Shown here: positions 56,463 to 64,000 of the stretch, in pieces | How positions within the stretch are numbered: position 1 is the first letter of the stretch | How the letters are laid out: every line of letters begins with the position of its first letter | Assembly (NCBI RefSeq): GCF_000815105.2 | Contig: NZ_CP010310.2 | Span: 2,170,001 to 2,234,000 of the forward strand | DNA length: 64,000 nt | Reading direction: 5' to 3' | Source: Pandoraea pulmonicola | GTDB taxonomy: Bacteria > Pseudomonadota > Gammaproteobacteria > Burkholderiales > Burkholderiaceae | Notes under the pieces: generated by a model | Told to the model about the DNA's origin: nothing | The model's database searches: none | What the model saw: the letters and a program-made list of their open reading frames with translations, nothing else | Made by a program: the position numbers and the translations under genes

Positions 56463-56594
56463 AATCTTGCGAAGCAGAAACACATGAACTCACGATTGTA
56501 CGGCATGCGTGCACCCGAGGGACGGGATGTGTACGCCGAACCGCCGGCCGGGCGGCTTCTGCCGGCGCACGAACATGGCCACGGGGCGGCAACG

Positions 56595-57158
56595 TCAGAA
56601 ATCGAACGCCAGATTTGCCGGCGCCGAGAGCCGCGTGTGGCGTGTCGCGGCGGTTGTCGCGGCGTGTGCCGAGGGCAACGCGGCCCCTTCCAGCGAAAGC
56701 AGCGCGAGCTTGCGCTCCACGCCGCTCGCATAGCCGGTGAGTGTGCCGTTGCCGCCGATCACGCGATGGCACGGCACGATGATCGTTATCGGATTGCGCC
56801 CGTTCGCGGCGCCCACGGCGCGCGACTTGTTGATGTCCCCGAGGGCGTGCGCGAGATCGCCATAGCTGCGCGTCTCGCCGAACGGGATGCGCAGCAGTTC
56901 TGCCCAGACCTGCTGCTGGAACGGCGTGCCTTCGGGCGCGAGCGGAAGCTCGAACGTGCGGCGTCCCTCGTGGAAATACTCGTTCAGTTGCTGCCTGGTG
57001 CGTTTGAGCACCTCGACGTCGTCGCCTTCGCGGCGCACGTCGCCCTCGGCCGGGAAATACTTCTGATGGGCGAAATACACGCCGGTGACGGCGTCGCCAT
57101 TGGCGACCAGCAGCATCTCGCCGAGTGGGCTGTCGTAATACGTTTCGTAGCGCGTCAT
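56595..57158 (-). CDS. ogt: Methylated-DNA-protein cysteine methyltransferase
   Basis: A 187-residue O6-alkylguanine DNA alkyltransferase that moves the alkyl group onto its own cysteine. The acceptor is Cys130 in IVPCHRVIG, and the arginine finger and helix-turn-helix (YGDLAHALGDINKSRAVGAANG) are present. The last 20 residues are an Ala/Thr-rich extension. Its start overlaps the stop of the Ada-AlkA gene by four bases, so the two are translated together and form an alkylation-repair unit. Confidence 0.93.
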   Translation of the reverse strand: MTRYETYYDSPLGEMLLVANGDAVTGVYFAHQKYFPAEGDVRREGDDVEVLKRTRQQLNEYFHEGRRTFELPLAPEGTPFQQQVWAELLRIPFGETRSYGDLAHALGDINKSRAVGAANGRNPITIIVPCHRVIGGNGTLTGYASGVERKLALLSLEGAALPSAHAATTAATRHTRLSAPANLAFDF

Positions 57159-58642
57159 GCACAAATCTCCTGCAAGGTCTCGACCGGCTGGCCTGCCGGT
57201 CCCTGCGCCGCCGCGCGCCAGATATGCAGCGCCGCGTAGGCGCGCCAGGGTGCCCAGCGCGCCGCGCGTGCGGCCACTGCGCGGCCGTCCGGCGCCCCCA
57301 GCGCCTGACGGAGCACCAGGTCGTCGGCGGGCATCGCGTCGGGCGAGCCGAGGGCGCGCATCGCGATGTACTGTGCCGTCCATGGCCCGATGCCCTTGAC
57401 CGAGAGCAGTGTAGCTACCGTCGCGTCCAGCGGCGCGAGCGGATCCAGACGCAGCCGGCCGTCCACGATTGCCTGCGCGACGCCGTGAATGGCGGCGACA
57501 CGACTACGGATGATACCGGCTTCGCCGAGCGCGTCGGCGGGAACGGCGAGCATCTGGGCGGCGCTCGGGAACGTATGCGTGAGTCCGTGCGTGGGCGACG
57601 GGAGTGGCGAGCCGAATCGCTGGGCGAGGCGCCCGAGTAGACGCCGGGCGCCCTTGACGGTGATTTGCTGGCCGACGACGGCGCGCACGGCCATCTCGAA
57701 ACCGTCCACGGCGCCCGGCACGCGCAGGCCCGGGGTGCTCGAGGCGAGCGGGCCGAGGTGGGCGTCGATGACATCCGGGCGCGCACCGAGATCGAACAGG
57801 TGGCGAAGCTTGCCGAGCACTTGCGGCACGCTGTTCGCAAGTGCGGGGGGCAGCGTCACCTGCAGGGCGTGCCGGTCGTTCAGCGGCGTGACGCGGCACC
57901 AGCCCGAGACCGTCTGTCCATCCGGGCGTTCGACGCTGAGCGTGCGTGTGTAGACCTCGCCGTCGCGTTGCTCCACGCCTTCGACGGCCCGGTCGCCCAG
58001 AAAATCGAGCAGGGCGTGCCAGGCGAAGGGAGGGCGATAGGCGAGCTGGAAGACCAGGTCGCCGTCGGGTAGCGCGGCGTGGCGCGCGTTCAGACGCAGG
58101 CGTCCGGGGGCGAAGCCGTAGCGGGCCTTGAACAGGCCGTTGAAGCGGCGCACGCTGCCGAAGCCGGCGGCGAGAGCGACTTCCGTCACGGGCAGGGCGG
58201 TGTCGGTGAGCAGGCGCTTGGCGAGCAGCAGCCGTTGCGTCTGGGCGTACTCGATGGGCGAGACGCCGAATTCGTCGGCGAAGATCCGGCGCAGGTGGCG
58301 CTCCGTGATACCGATGCGAGCGGCGAGGGCTGGCAGGCTGGCGCGGTTCAGGAAGCCTTCGTCGATCATGACGGCGGCGGCGTCGGCGAGTTCGCGGCTG
58401 GCGTCGAAGCGTGCGACGCCGGGGGCGAGTTCCGGGCGGCATTTTAGGCAGGGCCGGAAGCCGGCCTTTTCGGCGCCGGCGGCGCTGCCGTAGAACGAGC
58501 AGTTCTCGAAGCGGGGCGTGCGCACATTGCAGACCGGCCGGCAGTAGATACCGGTGGACGAGACGCCGACGAAAAACCAGCCATCGAAGCGCCGGTCACG
58601 GGCGGAGACCGCTTTGTAGCAGACTTCGGGATCGAGATTCAT
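57155..58642 (-). CDS. Ada-AlkA fusion: DNA-methyl-phosphotriester acceptor, AraC regulator and 3-methyladenine glycosylase
   Basis: A 495-residue three-part repair protein. Residues 1-75 are an Ada N-terminal zinc domain with Cys34, Cys38, Cys65 and Cys68; Cys34 or Cys38 accepts methyl from phosphotriesters. Residues about 85-185 are an AraC-type helix-turn-helix (LAARIGITERHLRRIF, SPIEYAQTQRLLLAK). Residues about 200-480 are an AlkA-type glycosylase with HhH motif LLSVKGIGPWTAQYIAM and catalytic Asp in MPADDLVL. It likely senses methylation, activates transcription and removes alkylated bases. Ogt follows with ATGA overlap. Confidence 0.93.
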   Translation of the reverse strand: MNLDPEVCYKAVSARDRRFDGWFFVGVSSTGIYCRPVCNVRTPRFENCSFYGSAAGAEKAGFRPCLKCRPELAPGVARFDASRELADAAAVMIDEGFLNRASLPALAARIGITERHLRRIFADEFGVSPIEYAQTQRLLLAKRLLTDTALPVTEVALAAGFGSVRRFNGLFKARYGFAPGRLRLNARHAALPDGDLVFQLAYRPPFAWHALLDFLGDRAVEGVEQRDGEVYTRTLSVERPDGQTVSGWCRVTPLNDRHALQVTLPPALANSVPQVLGKLRHLFDLGARPDVIDAHLGPLASSTPGLRVPGAVDGFEMAVRAVVGQQITVKGARRLLGRLAQRFGSPLPSPTHGLTHTFPSAAQMLAVPADALGEAGIIRSRVAAIHGVAQAIVDGRLRLDPLAPLDATVATLLSVKGIGPWTAQYIAMRALGSPDAMPADDLVLRQALGAPDGRAVAARAARWAPWRAYAALHIWRAAAQGPAGQPVETLQEICA

Positions 58643-58807
58643 GGGAGGTGGCCCGGGAGGGCAGGGAGAACGCTGGGAAACATGGCATCACTCTACGCGC
58701 GCGCCCGATGAGACGCTAGTCATTTTCGGACATGACAAGGGAGGCGAAGAAGATAGAGAAACGGGTGGTGTTGGCCGGGACGAGGGATGGTGGGCCTAAG
58801 CGGGTGT

Positions 58808-59065
58808 TTGCCGGAGCGATTTGGAGGGGGAGTCCAGGAGAGGACTCACGTGGGGCTGTGCTGGTGGGGTGTGAAGGCGGGAGGTCTTGGCCCTGGGCGT
58901 TGGGTGGCTGCCTCGAGGGGGTGCTTGCCGGAGCGATTTGGAGGGGGAGTCCAGGACAGTACTCGCGTGGGGCTGTGCCGGTGGGGTGTGAAGGCGGGGA
59001 GGTCTTGGCCCTGGGCGTTGGGTGGCTGCCTCGAGGGGGTGCTTGCCGGAGCGACTTTCAGGTGG
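58808..59065. repeat. Tandem repeat of about 118 bp (two full copies and a partial third)
   Basis: A unit that starts TTGCCGGAGCGA occurs at 58808, 58925 and 59043, with spacings of 117 and 118 bp. The first two copies are nearly identical over their whole length; the third is recognisable for about 20 bp. The 16-bp GCTGCCTCGAGGGGGT at 58907-58922 and 59025-59040 recurs in inverted orientation at 59079-59094, so copies can fold into a stem. Confidence 0.82.
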
Positions 59066-59194
59066 AGCGCAGGCGAGTACCCCCTCGAGGCAGCACTGCT
59101 GGGGCTGGAGGAGGTGAAGGGGTGGGAGGCGAGATGGGTGTTCGGGGCGTGAGAAGCACCATAACCCAGTACCAAAGCGCGGTACCGCCGAGTT

Positions 59195-59257
59195 CAAGAA
59201 CGACAAGAACGACAAGAACGACAAGAACGACAAGAACGACAAGAACGACAAGAACGA
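59195..59257. repeat. 9-bp microsatellite-like array, seven copies
   Basis: CAAGAACGA is repeated seven times without a mismatch. The array lies 91 bp after the acnA stop and directly beside the acnA terminator hairpin. Slippage could vary copy number between strains. Confidence 0.92.
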
Positions 59258-59280
59258 CAAAACCCGGCGCGAGGCCGGGT
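59250..59280 (-). terminator. Rho-independent terminator of acnA
   Basis: ACCCGGC (59262-59268) and GCCGGGT (59274-59280) form a 7-bp stem; on the minus strand it is followed by TTTTGTCGTT. The T-run merges into the 9-bp repeat array. Confidence 0.75.
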
Positions 59281-59347
59281 CTTGTCGGCTACCGGGGCAG
59301 CGAAGCCTCGCCGCCCGGCAACCGCGGTCACTGCACGAAACTGCCGG

Positions 59348-62053
59348 TCAGGCAGCGGCGAGCAGTTGACGCAGCACGAACGGCAGGATGCCGCCGTGCT
59401 TGTAGTAGTCCACCTCGATCGGCGTGTCGATACGCAGCAGCACCTGCACCTTCTGCGTTTCGCCGTTCTTGCGATGGATCACCAGCGTGACGTCCTGTTG
59501 CGGTTTGATATCGGCCGTCAGACCTTCGATGTCGAACGTCTCGTCGCCGGTGATGCCGAGCGACTGCACGCTGTCCGAACCCTTGAACTGCAGCGGCAGG
59601 ACGCCCATGCCGACGAGGTTCGAGCGGTGGATGCGCTCGAACGAACGGGCGATCACGGCCTTCACGCCGAGCAGCTGCGTGCCCTTGGCTGCCCAGTCGC
59701 GCGACGAACCCGTGCCGTACTCCTCGCCGCCGAACACCACCGTCGGGGTGTTTTCGCCCACGTACTTCATGGCGGCATCGTAGATCGACAGCTGTTCGCC
59801 GCTCGGCTGATGAATCGTAAGGCCGCCTTCCACGCGCGAACCGTCCGCCTTCGGCGGGATCATCAGGTTCTTGATGCGGACGTTGGCGAACGTGCCGCGC
59901 ATCATCACCTCGTGGTTGCCGCGACGCGAACCGTAGCTGTTGAAGTCGGCCTTGAGCACGCCGTTCTCCAGCAGCCACTTGCCTGCCGGCGACGTTTCCT
60001 TGATCGAGCCGGCCGGGCTGATGTGGTCCGTCGTGACCGAGTCACCGAACACGCCCAGGGCGCGCGCGCCATGGATCGGCTTGATGTCGGCGTTCGGCGC
60101 CATCGCGAAGCCCTCGAAGAACGGCGGCTCGGCGATGTACGTCGACGTCGGCCAGTTGTAGACCTCGCCCTTCGAGCCCTTGACCTTCGCCCACAGCGGG
60201 CTCGGCTCCTTCACCGAGTCGTAGTTCGACTTGAAGGTCTTCGCGTTCATCGCAAACTTCATCAGCTTGTGGATTTCGTCGCTGGTCGGCCAGATGTCGC
60301 CCAGGTAGATGTCCTTGCCGCCGCGACCCTTGCCGACCGGCTCGGTCATCAGGTCGCGCGTCACGTTGCCGGCGATGGCGTAGGCCACCACCAGCGGGGG
60401 CGAGGCCAGGAAGTTGGCGCGGATGTTCGGGTGAATACGTGCTTCGAAGTTACGGTTGCCCGACAGTACGGCCGCCGCGACCATGTCGTTCTTCACGATC
60501 GTATCGTTCAGTTCCGCCGTCAGATCGCCGGCGTTGCCGATACACGTCGTGCAGCCGTAGGCCGTCACGCCGAAGCCCAGCTTCTCGAGGTACGGCAGCA
60601 GGCCCGCCGCTTCGAGGTATTCCGTCACCACGCGGCTTCCCGGGGCAAGCGACGTCTTGATGTGCGGCGCGACCGTCAGCCCGGCTTCCACCGCCTTCTT
60701 GGCCAGCAGGCCGGCGGCCAGCAACACGCTCGGGTTCGACGTGTTCGTGCACGACGTGATGGCCGCGATCAGCACATCGCCGTTGTGCACGTCGATGCCG
60801 CTGGCGGTCTTGTACGTCGTATCGAGCTGCTCCTGCGTCTTGTTGAAACCGTTCTCGGCGACCGGCTTCGTGAACAGGTCCTTGAACGTCGACTTCACGT
60901 TGCCGATTTCGATACGGTCCTGCGGACGCTTCGGACCGGCCAGCGACGGCGCGACCGTGCCCAGATCCAGCTTGAGCGTCTTCGTGTAGTCGATTTCGTT
61001 GGTCTTCGGAATGCCAAACAGCTTCTGGGCCTTGAAATACGACTCGAACGCGTCGATTTCGGCCTTCGTGCGGCCCGTGCCCTTGAAGTAGTCGATCGTC
61101 TTCTCGTCGACCGGGAAGAAGCCCATCGTGGCGCCGTACTCCGGGGCCATGTTCGCGATGGTCGCGCGGTCCGGCAGCGCCAGGCTCGACGTGCCTTCGC
61201 CGAAGAATTCCACGAACTTGCCGACCACCTTCTCCTTGCGGAGCATTTCCGTGATGGTGAGCACCAGATCGGTGGCGGTCACGCCTTCGCGCAGGCGGCC
61301 CGTCAACTCCACGCCGACGACGTCAGGCGTGAGGAAGTACACCGGCTGACCCAGCATGCCCGCTTCGGCCTCGATGCCGCCCACGCCCCAGCCCACCACG
61401 CCGATGCCGTTGATCATCGTCGTGTGGCTGTCCGTGCCCACGAGGGTGTCCGGGTAGTACACGTCGTCCTTCTTGTGCACGCCGCGCGCGAGGTATTCCA
61501 GGTTCACCTGGTGCACGATGCCGAAGCCCGGCTGCACCACGCCGAACGTGTCGAACGCCTGCATCCCCCACTTCATGAACTGGTAGCGCTCGTTATTGCG
61601 CTGGAATTCCAGTTGCATGTTCAGATCGAGCGCCTTCTTCTCGCGGAAGTGATCGATCTGGACCGAGTGATCGACCACCAGATCCACCGGCACGAGCGGC
61701 TCGATGCGCTTCGGGTTCTTGCCCTGACGCTCGGCAACGTTGCGCATGGCGGCCAGGTCGGCCAGCAACGGCACACCGGTGAAGTCCTGCAGCACGACGC
61801 GCGCCACGACGAACGGGATCTCGTCGATGCGCTCGGCATTCGGTTTCCAGTTGGCCAGTTGCCTGACGTGCTCCTCGGTCACCTTCTTGCCGTCGCAGTT
61901 GCGCAGCACGGACTCGAGCACGATACGGATCGACACCGGCAAGCGTTCGACGTTCACACCCAGGGCTTTACCCAGTTGGGGCAGCGAGTAGAACTTGCCT
62001 TTCTTGTCGCCGAGCTTGAACTCTTTAAGCGTTTTGTGGAGGTTGTGGGCCAT
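59348..62053 (-). CDS. acnA: Aconitate hydratase A
   Basis: A 901-residue [4Fe-4S] aconitase interconverting citrate and isocitrate in the TCA cycle. The cluster cysteines are in SCTNTSNPS and [22 protein letters not shown] and [15 protein letters not shown] are active-site segments, and the C-terminal swivel domain contains [16 protein letters not shown] and [23 protein letters not shown] at 62053 has AAGGAAAG upstream. The open frame extends 46 codons upstream but without similarity. It belongs to the AcnA/IRP-like group, some of which also bind RNA when the cluster is lost. mdh lies 1.3 kb upstream. Confidence 0.96.
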   Translation of the reverse strand: MAHNLHKTLKEFKLGDKKGKFYSLPQLGKALGVNVERLPVSIRIVLESVLRNCDGKKVTEEHVRQLANWKPNAERIDEIPFVVARVVLQDFTGVPLLADLAAMRNVAERQGKNPKRIEPLVPVDLVVDHSVQIDHFREKKALDLNMQLEFQRNNERYQFMKWGMQAFDTFGVVQPGFGIVHQVNLEYLARGVHKKDDVYYPDTLVGTDSHTTMINGIGVVGWGVGGIEAEAGMLGQPVYFLTPDVVGVELTGRLREGVTATDLVLTITEMLRKEKVVGKFVEFFGEGTSSLALPDRATIANMAPEYGATMGFFPVDEKTIDYFKGTGRTKAEIDAFESYFKAQKLFGIPKTNEIDYTKTLKLDLGTVAPSLAGPKRPQDRIEIGNVKSTFKDLFTKPVAENGFNKTQEQLDTTYKTASGIDVHNGDVLIAAITSCTNTSNPSVLLAAGLLAKKAVEAGLTVAPHIKTSLAPGSRVVTEYLEAAGLLPYLEKLGFGVTAYGCTTCIGNAGDLTAELNDTIVKNDMVAAAVLSGNRNFEARIHPNIRANFLASPPLVVAYAIAGNVTRDLMTEPVGKGRGGKDIYLGDIWPTSDEIHKLMKFAMNAKTFKSNYDSVKEPSPLWAKVKGSKGEVYNWPTSTYIAEPPFFEGFAMAPNADIKPIHGARALGVFGDSVTTDHISPAGSIKETSPAGKWLLENGVLKADFNSYGSRRGNHEVMMRGTFANVRIKNLMIPPKADGSRVEGGLTIHQPSGEQLSIYDAAMKYVGENTPTVVFGGEEYGTGSSRDWAAKGTQLLGVKAVIARSFERIHRSNLVGMGVLPLQFKGSDSVQSLGITGDETFDIEGLTADIKPQQDVTLVIHRKNGETQKVQVLLRIDTPIEVDYYKHGGILPFVLRQLLAAA

Positions 62054-62260
62054 GATCTTTCCTTGAGTGATACAGAAAAACGAAGCGGTGGTGATGCGAT
62101 TAACGGGGGCCGGCATCGCGCGAGCACCTGCGTGAGTGCTCGCTGCGACGCCAGCCCGTCGAAGGTCCGGCGTATCGGGTACTGCGATCAAACCTGAAGC
62201 TACGGCAGGAAAGTGGCTGGCGCATCACGCGAACGCTGTCGGCATCCACCGAGCGCAAGC

Positions 62261-62746
62261 TCAGTTGGTCACCTTGATCAATTCGTTCGACTGGGTCGGC
62301 GCCAGCTTGTTCTGCTCCGACATCGCTTGCGTCATGCACTCGTCTGCCAGACGGGCGCCGCCGTCGCGGTGCGTGAACAGCATCGCCTTGGCCGGAATCA
62401 CGACCAGATCCATGCCGCTCGCGGCGTCATAGAAACGATCGGCGCCGGTGGTCGTCTGCTGACGCGGCAGCTTGTAGTTGCGACCTTCCCAGAACATCGT
62501 GAGAATCTGGTCGCGCTTCATGTCGCCCTTGATGTACAGCTTGTTGTTCTCCTTGCAGCTCCACAGCTCCGAGCCTTCGTCCGGTTGCACCGGTGCGGCG
62601 GCTGCGGCCTTCTTCTTTGCCGGTGCCTTCTTCTTCGGGGCAGTCTTCTTGGCGGTCGTCTTGCTGTTCGCCTCGGCAGCGAATGCGGCCGGCACGAGGG
62701 CGGCGGAACACAGGGCAACCAGCGCAGTCAGGCAAAGCTTCTTCAT
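62261..62746 (-). CDS. Exported protein with MliC-like domain
   Basis: A 161-residue protein: signal peptide (residues 1-24, ending PAAFA), a Lys/Ala-rich linker (KTTAKKTAPKKKAPAKKK), then a domain of about 95 residues. Features of that domain recall MliC/PliC C-type lysozyme inhibitors: a leading Cys in LWSCKENNK, a mid-domain YKLPRQQTTTGADRFYD, a Lys in VIPAKAML and a closing Cys in LADEC. In MliC the loop Ser/Thr and a Lys contact lysozyme. Assignment is from pattern only. There is no lipobox. Located between acnA and mdh with no evident operon partners. Confidence 0.65.
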   Translation of the reverse strand: MKKLCLTALVALCSAALVPAAFAAEANSKTTAKKTAPKKKAPAKKKAAAAAPVQPDEGSELWSCKENNKLYIKGDMKRDQILTMFWEGRNYKLPRQQTTTGADRFYDAASGMDLVVIPAKAMLFTHRDGGARLADECMTQAMSEQNKLAPTQSNELIKVTN

Positions 62747-63353
62747 GGTCAATCTCCAAACGGTAAGGGCGAACAAAAGCGCAGATTATCGTACGAAGTC
62801 CGCGTCCTTCGGCGCTACCGTACAAAATTTTTCAATTCGTGTTGGGCATGCGCAATCGGCGCCGGCGGTACGAACCGACGTCGCTGCATCATGGATTGCG
62901 GTGTGGAACGAGGCGCCTCGCCGGAAGGCGCTGCGGGAATTCACGATGCCGGCGGGCGGAGCGAGCGGGGCAAGCGCGAAGTGGATCGATCGGGAAAAGG
63001 AGAACCGGCGCAATACCGGACAAAACGCTTGGCAAAGCGAACGCGATACGGCCCCGGCGGTCAGGGGCGGCTGCGTTGCACGGCGGGCGGCAGGGCAGCG
63101 CGGCATTCGCTTGGCCAAGAATGCACTCGGCGCGGCGAAGGGGACGGCAAGCGTAAGTGCGAGTGTCATAGCGCGATCGATGGCGCGGGGCGCCGCGCAA
63201 TATTTCGTCACTCTGTTCGTCACTGTGGATCCGGCTCTGCTGGAAACTTTCCCGAGCAGGGCAGGGGTGCGCCGGCACTGGGGGTAAGCCGCCGGCGCAG
63301 TTTCGGCCCGTTGCGACGCTTGTGACGCCGCGCGGGGCCGAAGTCCCCGGGGA
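62747..63353. other. Gene-poor intergenic region upstream of MliC-like gene
   Basis: 607 bp between the MliC-like gene and mdh. Open frames on both strands have Arg/Ala/Pro-rich or low-complexity translations and no good starts, and I see no RNA gene. GGAG at about 62755 on the minus strand is the ribosome-binding site for the MliC-like gene. No clear terminator was found for mdh. Confidence 0.5.
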
Positions 63354-64000
63354 TTAACCCAGCAGATGGGCCACGCCGGCGCGCTCTTCTTCGAGCTCGT
63401 TGAGCGTGATGTTCATCTTTTCACGCGAGTAGGCGTCGATCTCGAGGCCTTCCACGCGCTTGTACTTGCCGTTTTCGCAGATCACCGGCACGCCGTAGAT
63501 CACATCTTGCGGGATGCCGTACGAGCCGTCCGACGGGATGCCCATCGTGACCCACTTGCCGTTCGAGCCCAGCACCCAGTCGTGGATGTGGTCGATGGCG
63601 GCGTTGGCGGCCGAAGCGGCCGACGACAGACCACGCGCTTCGATGATCGCGGCGCCGCGCTTGCCGACGGTCGGCAGGAACACGTCGTTGTTCCACGCGT
63701 CGTCGTTGATCATGGCCTTCACGCTCTGGCCGTCGATCGTGGCGAAGCGGTAGTCGGCGTACATCGTCGGCGAGTGGTTGCCCCACACGGCCAGCTTTTC
63801 GATGCTCGACACCGGCTTGCCGGTCTTGGCGGCGAGTTGCGACAGGGCCCGGTTGTGGTCCAGGCGCAGCATCGCGGTGAAGTTTTCCTTCGGCAGGTTC
63901 GGTGCCGACTTCATGGCGATGTAGGCGTTCGTGTTGGCCGGGTTGCCGACCACGAGCACCTTGACGTCGCGCTTGGCGACTTCGTCCAGGGCCTTGCCCT
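63354..64000 (-). CDS. mdh: Malate dehydrogenase (5' part outside window)
   Basis: The last 215 codons of an NAD-dependent malate dehydrogenase. The frame is open to the window edge, where [13 protein letters not shown] gives the substrate-loop-side strand. LDHNRA and [12 protein letters not shown], which carries the catalytic histidine, are intact, and the protein ends GVAHLLG. This is the 320-330-residue type common in betaproteobacteria and related to eukaryotic cytosolic MDH, not the E. coli type. With acnA it makes two TCA-cycle genes in the same 5 kb. Confidence 0.95.
   Translation of the reverse strand, partial: GKALDEVAKRDVKVLVVGNPANTNAYIAMKSAPNLPKENFTAMLRLDHNRALSQLAAKTGKPVSSIEKLAVWGNHSPTMYADYRFATIDGQSVKAMINDDAWNNDVFLPTVGKRGAAIIEARGLSSAASAANAAIDHIHDWVLGSNGKWVTMGIPSDGSYGIPQDVIYGVPVICENGKYKRVEGLEIDAYSREKMNITLNELEEERAGVAHLLG

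Larger units (their letters stand above)
58643..59347. other. Repeat-rich intergenic region
   Basis: 705 bp between the Ada-AlkA start and the acnA stop, both on the minus strand. From about 58740 to 59150 the plus strand is strongly G-rich and contains long tandem repeats; a 9-bp repeat array and the acnA terminator lie near 59195-59280. Open frames through it change frame between repeat copies and do not look coding. The promoter for ada-alkA should lie in 58643-58740, but I cannot place it. Confidence 0.6.

Noticed and set aside
59195..59257. CRISPR array
   Set aside because: The unit is only 9 bp with no spacers and no cas genes nearby; it is a simple tandem repeat.
58732..59490. A plus-strand frame across the 118-bp repeats with an RTT repeat tail
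   Set aside because: Repeat spacing of 117 then 118 bp breaks the frame between copies, the RTT tail comes only from the 9-bp array, and the frame runs into the acnA antisense strand.
59282..62197. A 971-codon open frame antisense to acnA
   Set aside because: It mirrors aconitase codons and has no recognisable motif.
62786..63223. A minus-strand 145-codon frame upstream of the MliC-like gene
   Set aside because: No ribosome-binding site, no domain and Arg/Ala/Pro-rich composition typical of non-coding high-GC DNA.

Overview
The window reads as a chromosomal segment of a high-GC betaproteobacterium of the Burkholderiaceae. Supporting signs are betaproteobacterial families such as DUF2818 and DUF2863, the E. 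coli-like yciV-yciO, dapA-bamC and nuoA-N linkages, and codon use dominated by G/C at third positions. Pandoraea is my best genus guess, from memory of protein style only, and it is not proven here. I see no transposase, prophage, CRISPR array, plasmid gene or rRNA operon; the segment is mostly housekeeping backbone with a few accessory spots.

1-21 kb: a partial DUF455 ferritin-like gene, an alpha/beta hydrolase, and a probable operon of RNase AM/YciV, YciO, an M50 protease, TrpRS and a methyltransferase. Then come dapA-bamC-MBL hydrolase, a small 11-residue-repeat lipoprotein, a RoxA-type ribosomal oxygenase and slyD. A phosphoesterase-like secreted protein follows mutS on the minus strand. 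A Cache-HAMP-PAS-GGDEF cyclase, a small LuxR-type regulator, a quinone oxidoreductase, tpiA, secG and tRNA-Leu(GAG) complete this part.

21.9-36.7 kb: a complete 14-gene nuoA-N operon for respiratory complex I in canonical order, closed by DUF2818 and a strong terminator. The only long internal gap (nuoD-nuoE, 171 nt) carries two strong inverted repeats.

37-50 kb: NUDIX, DUF1178, MaoC-like and YegP-like genes. Next is a minus-strand lipid gene cluster: 3-hydroxyacyl-CoA dehydrogenase, PaaG-type isomerase, histidine phosphatase, APH-type kinase, ACAD10/11-type dehydrogenase and a GST. A perfect 12-bp palindrome lies inside its likely promoter. This cluster looks like an unfused bacterial counterpart of the ACAD10/ACAD11 kinase-dehydrogenase proteins and is the most interesting unit in the window. 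A second GST, an aminotransferase, a PIN-domain protein and yaaA follow.

50-64 kb: an M14 carboxypeptidase, a secreted protein with a histone-like basic tail, a TrmB-like methyltransferase, and an unrecognised 584-residue secreted protein of atypical composition. Then come DUF2863, an alkylation-repair pair (ogt and an Ada-AlkA fusion), a repeat-rich intergenic region with 118-bp and 9-bp tandem repeats, acnA, an MliC-like exported protein, and the 3' part of mdh. The window therefore also carries two TCA-cycle genes close together.
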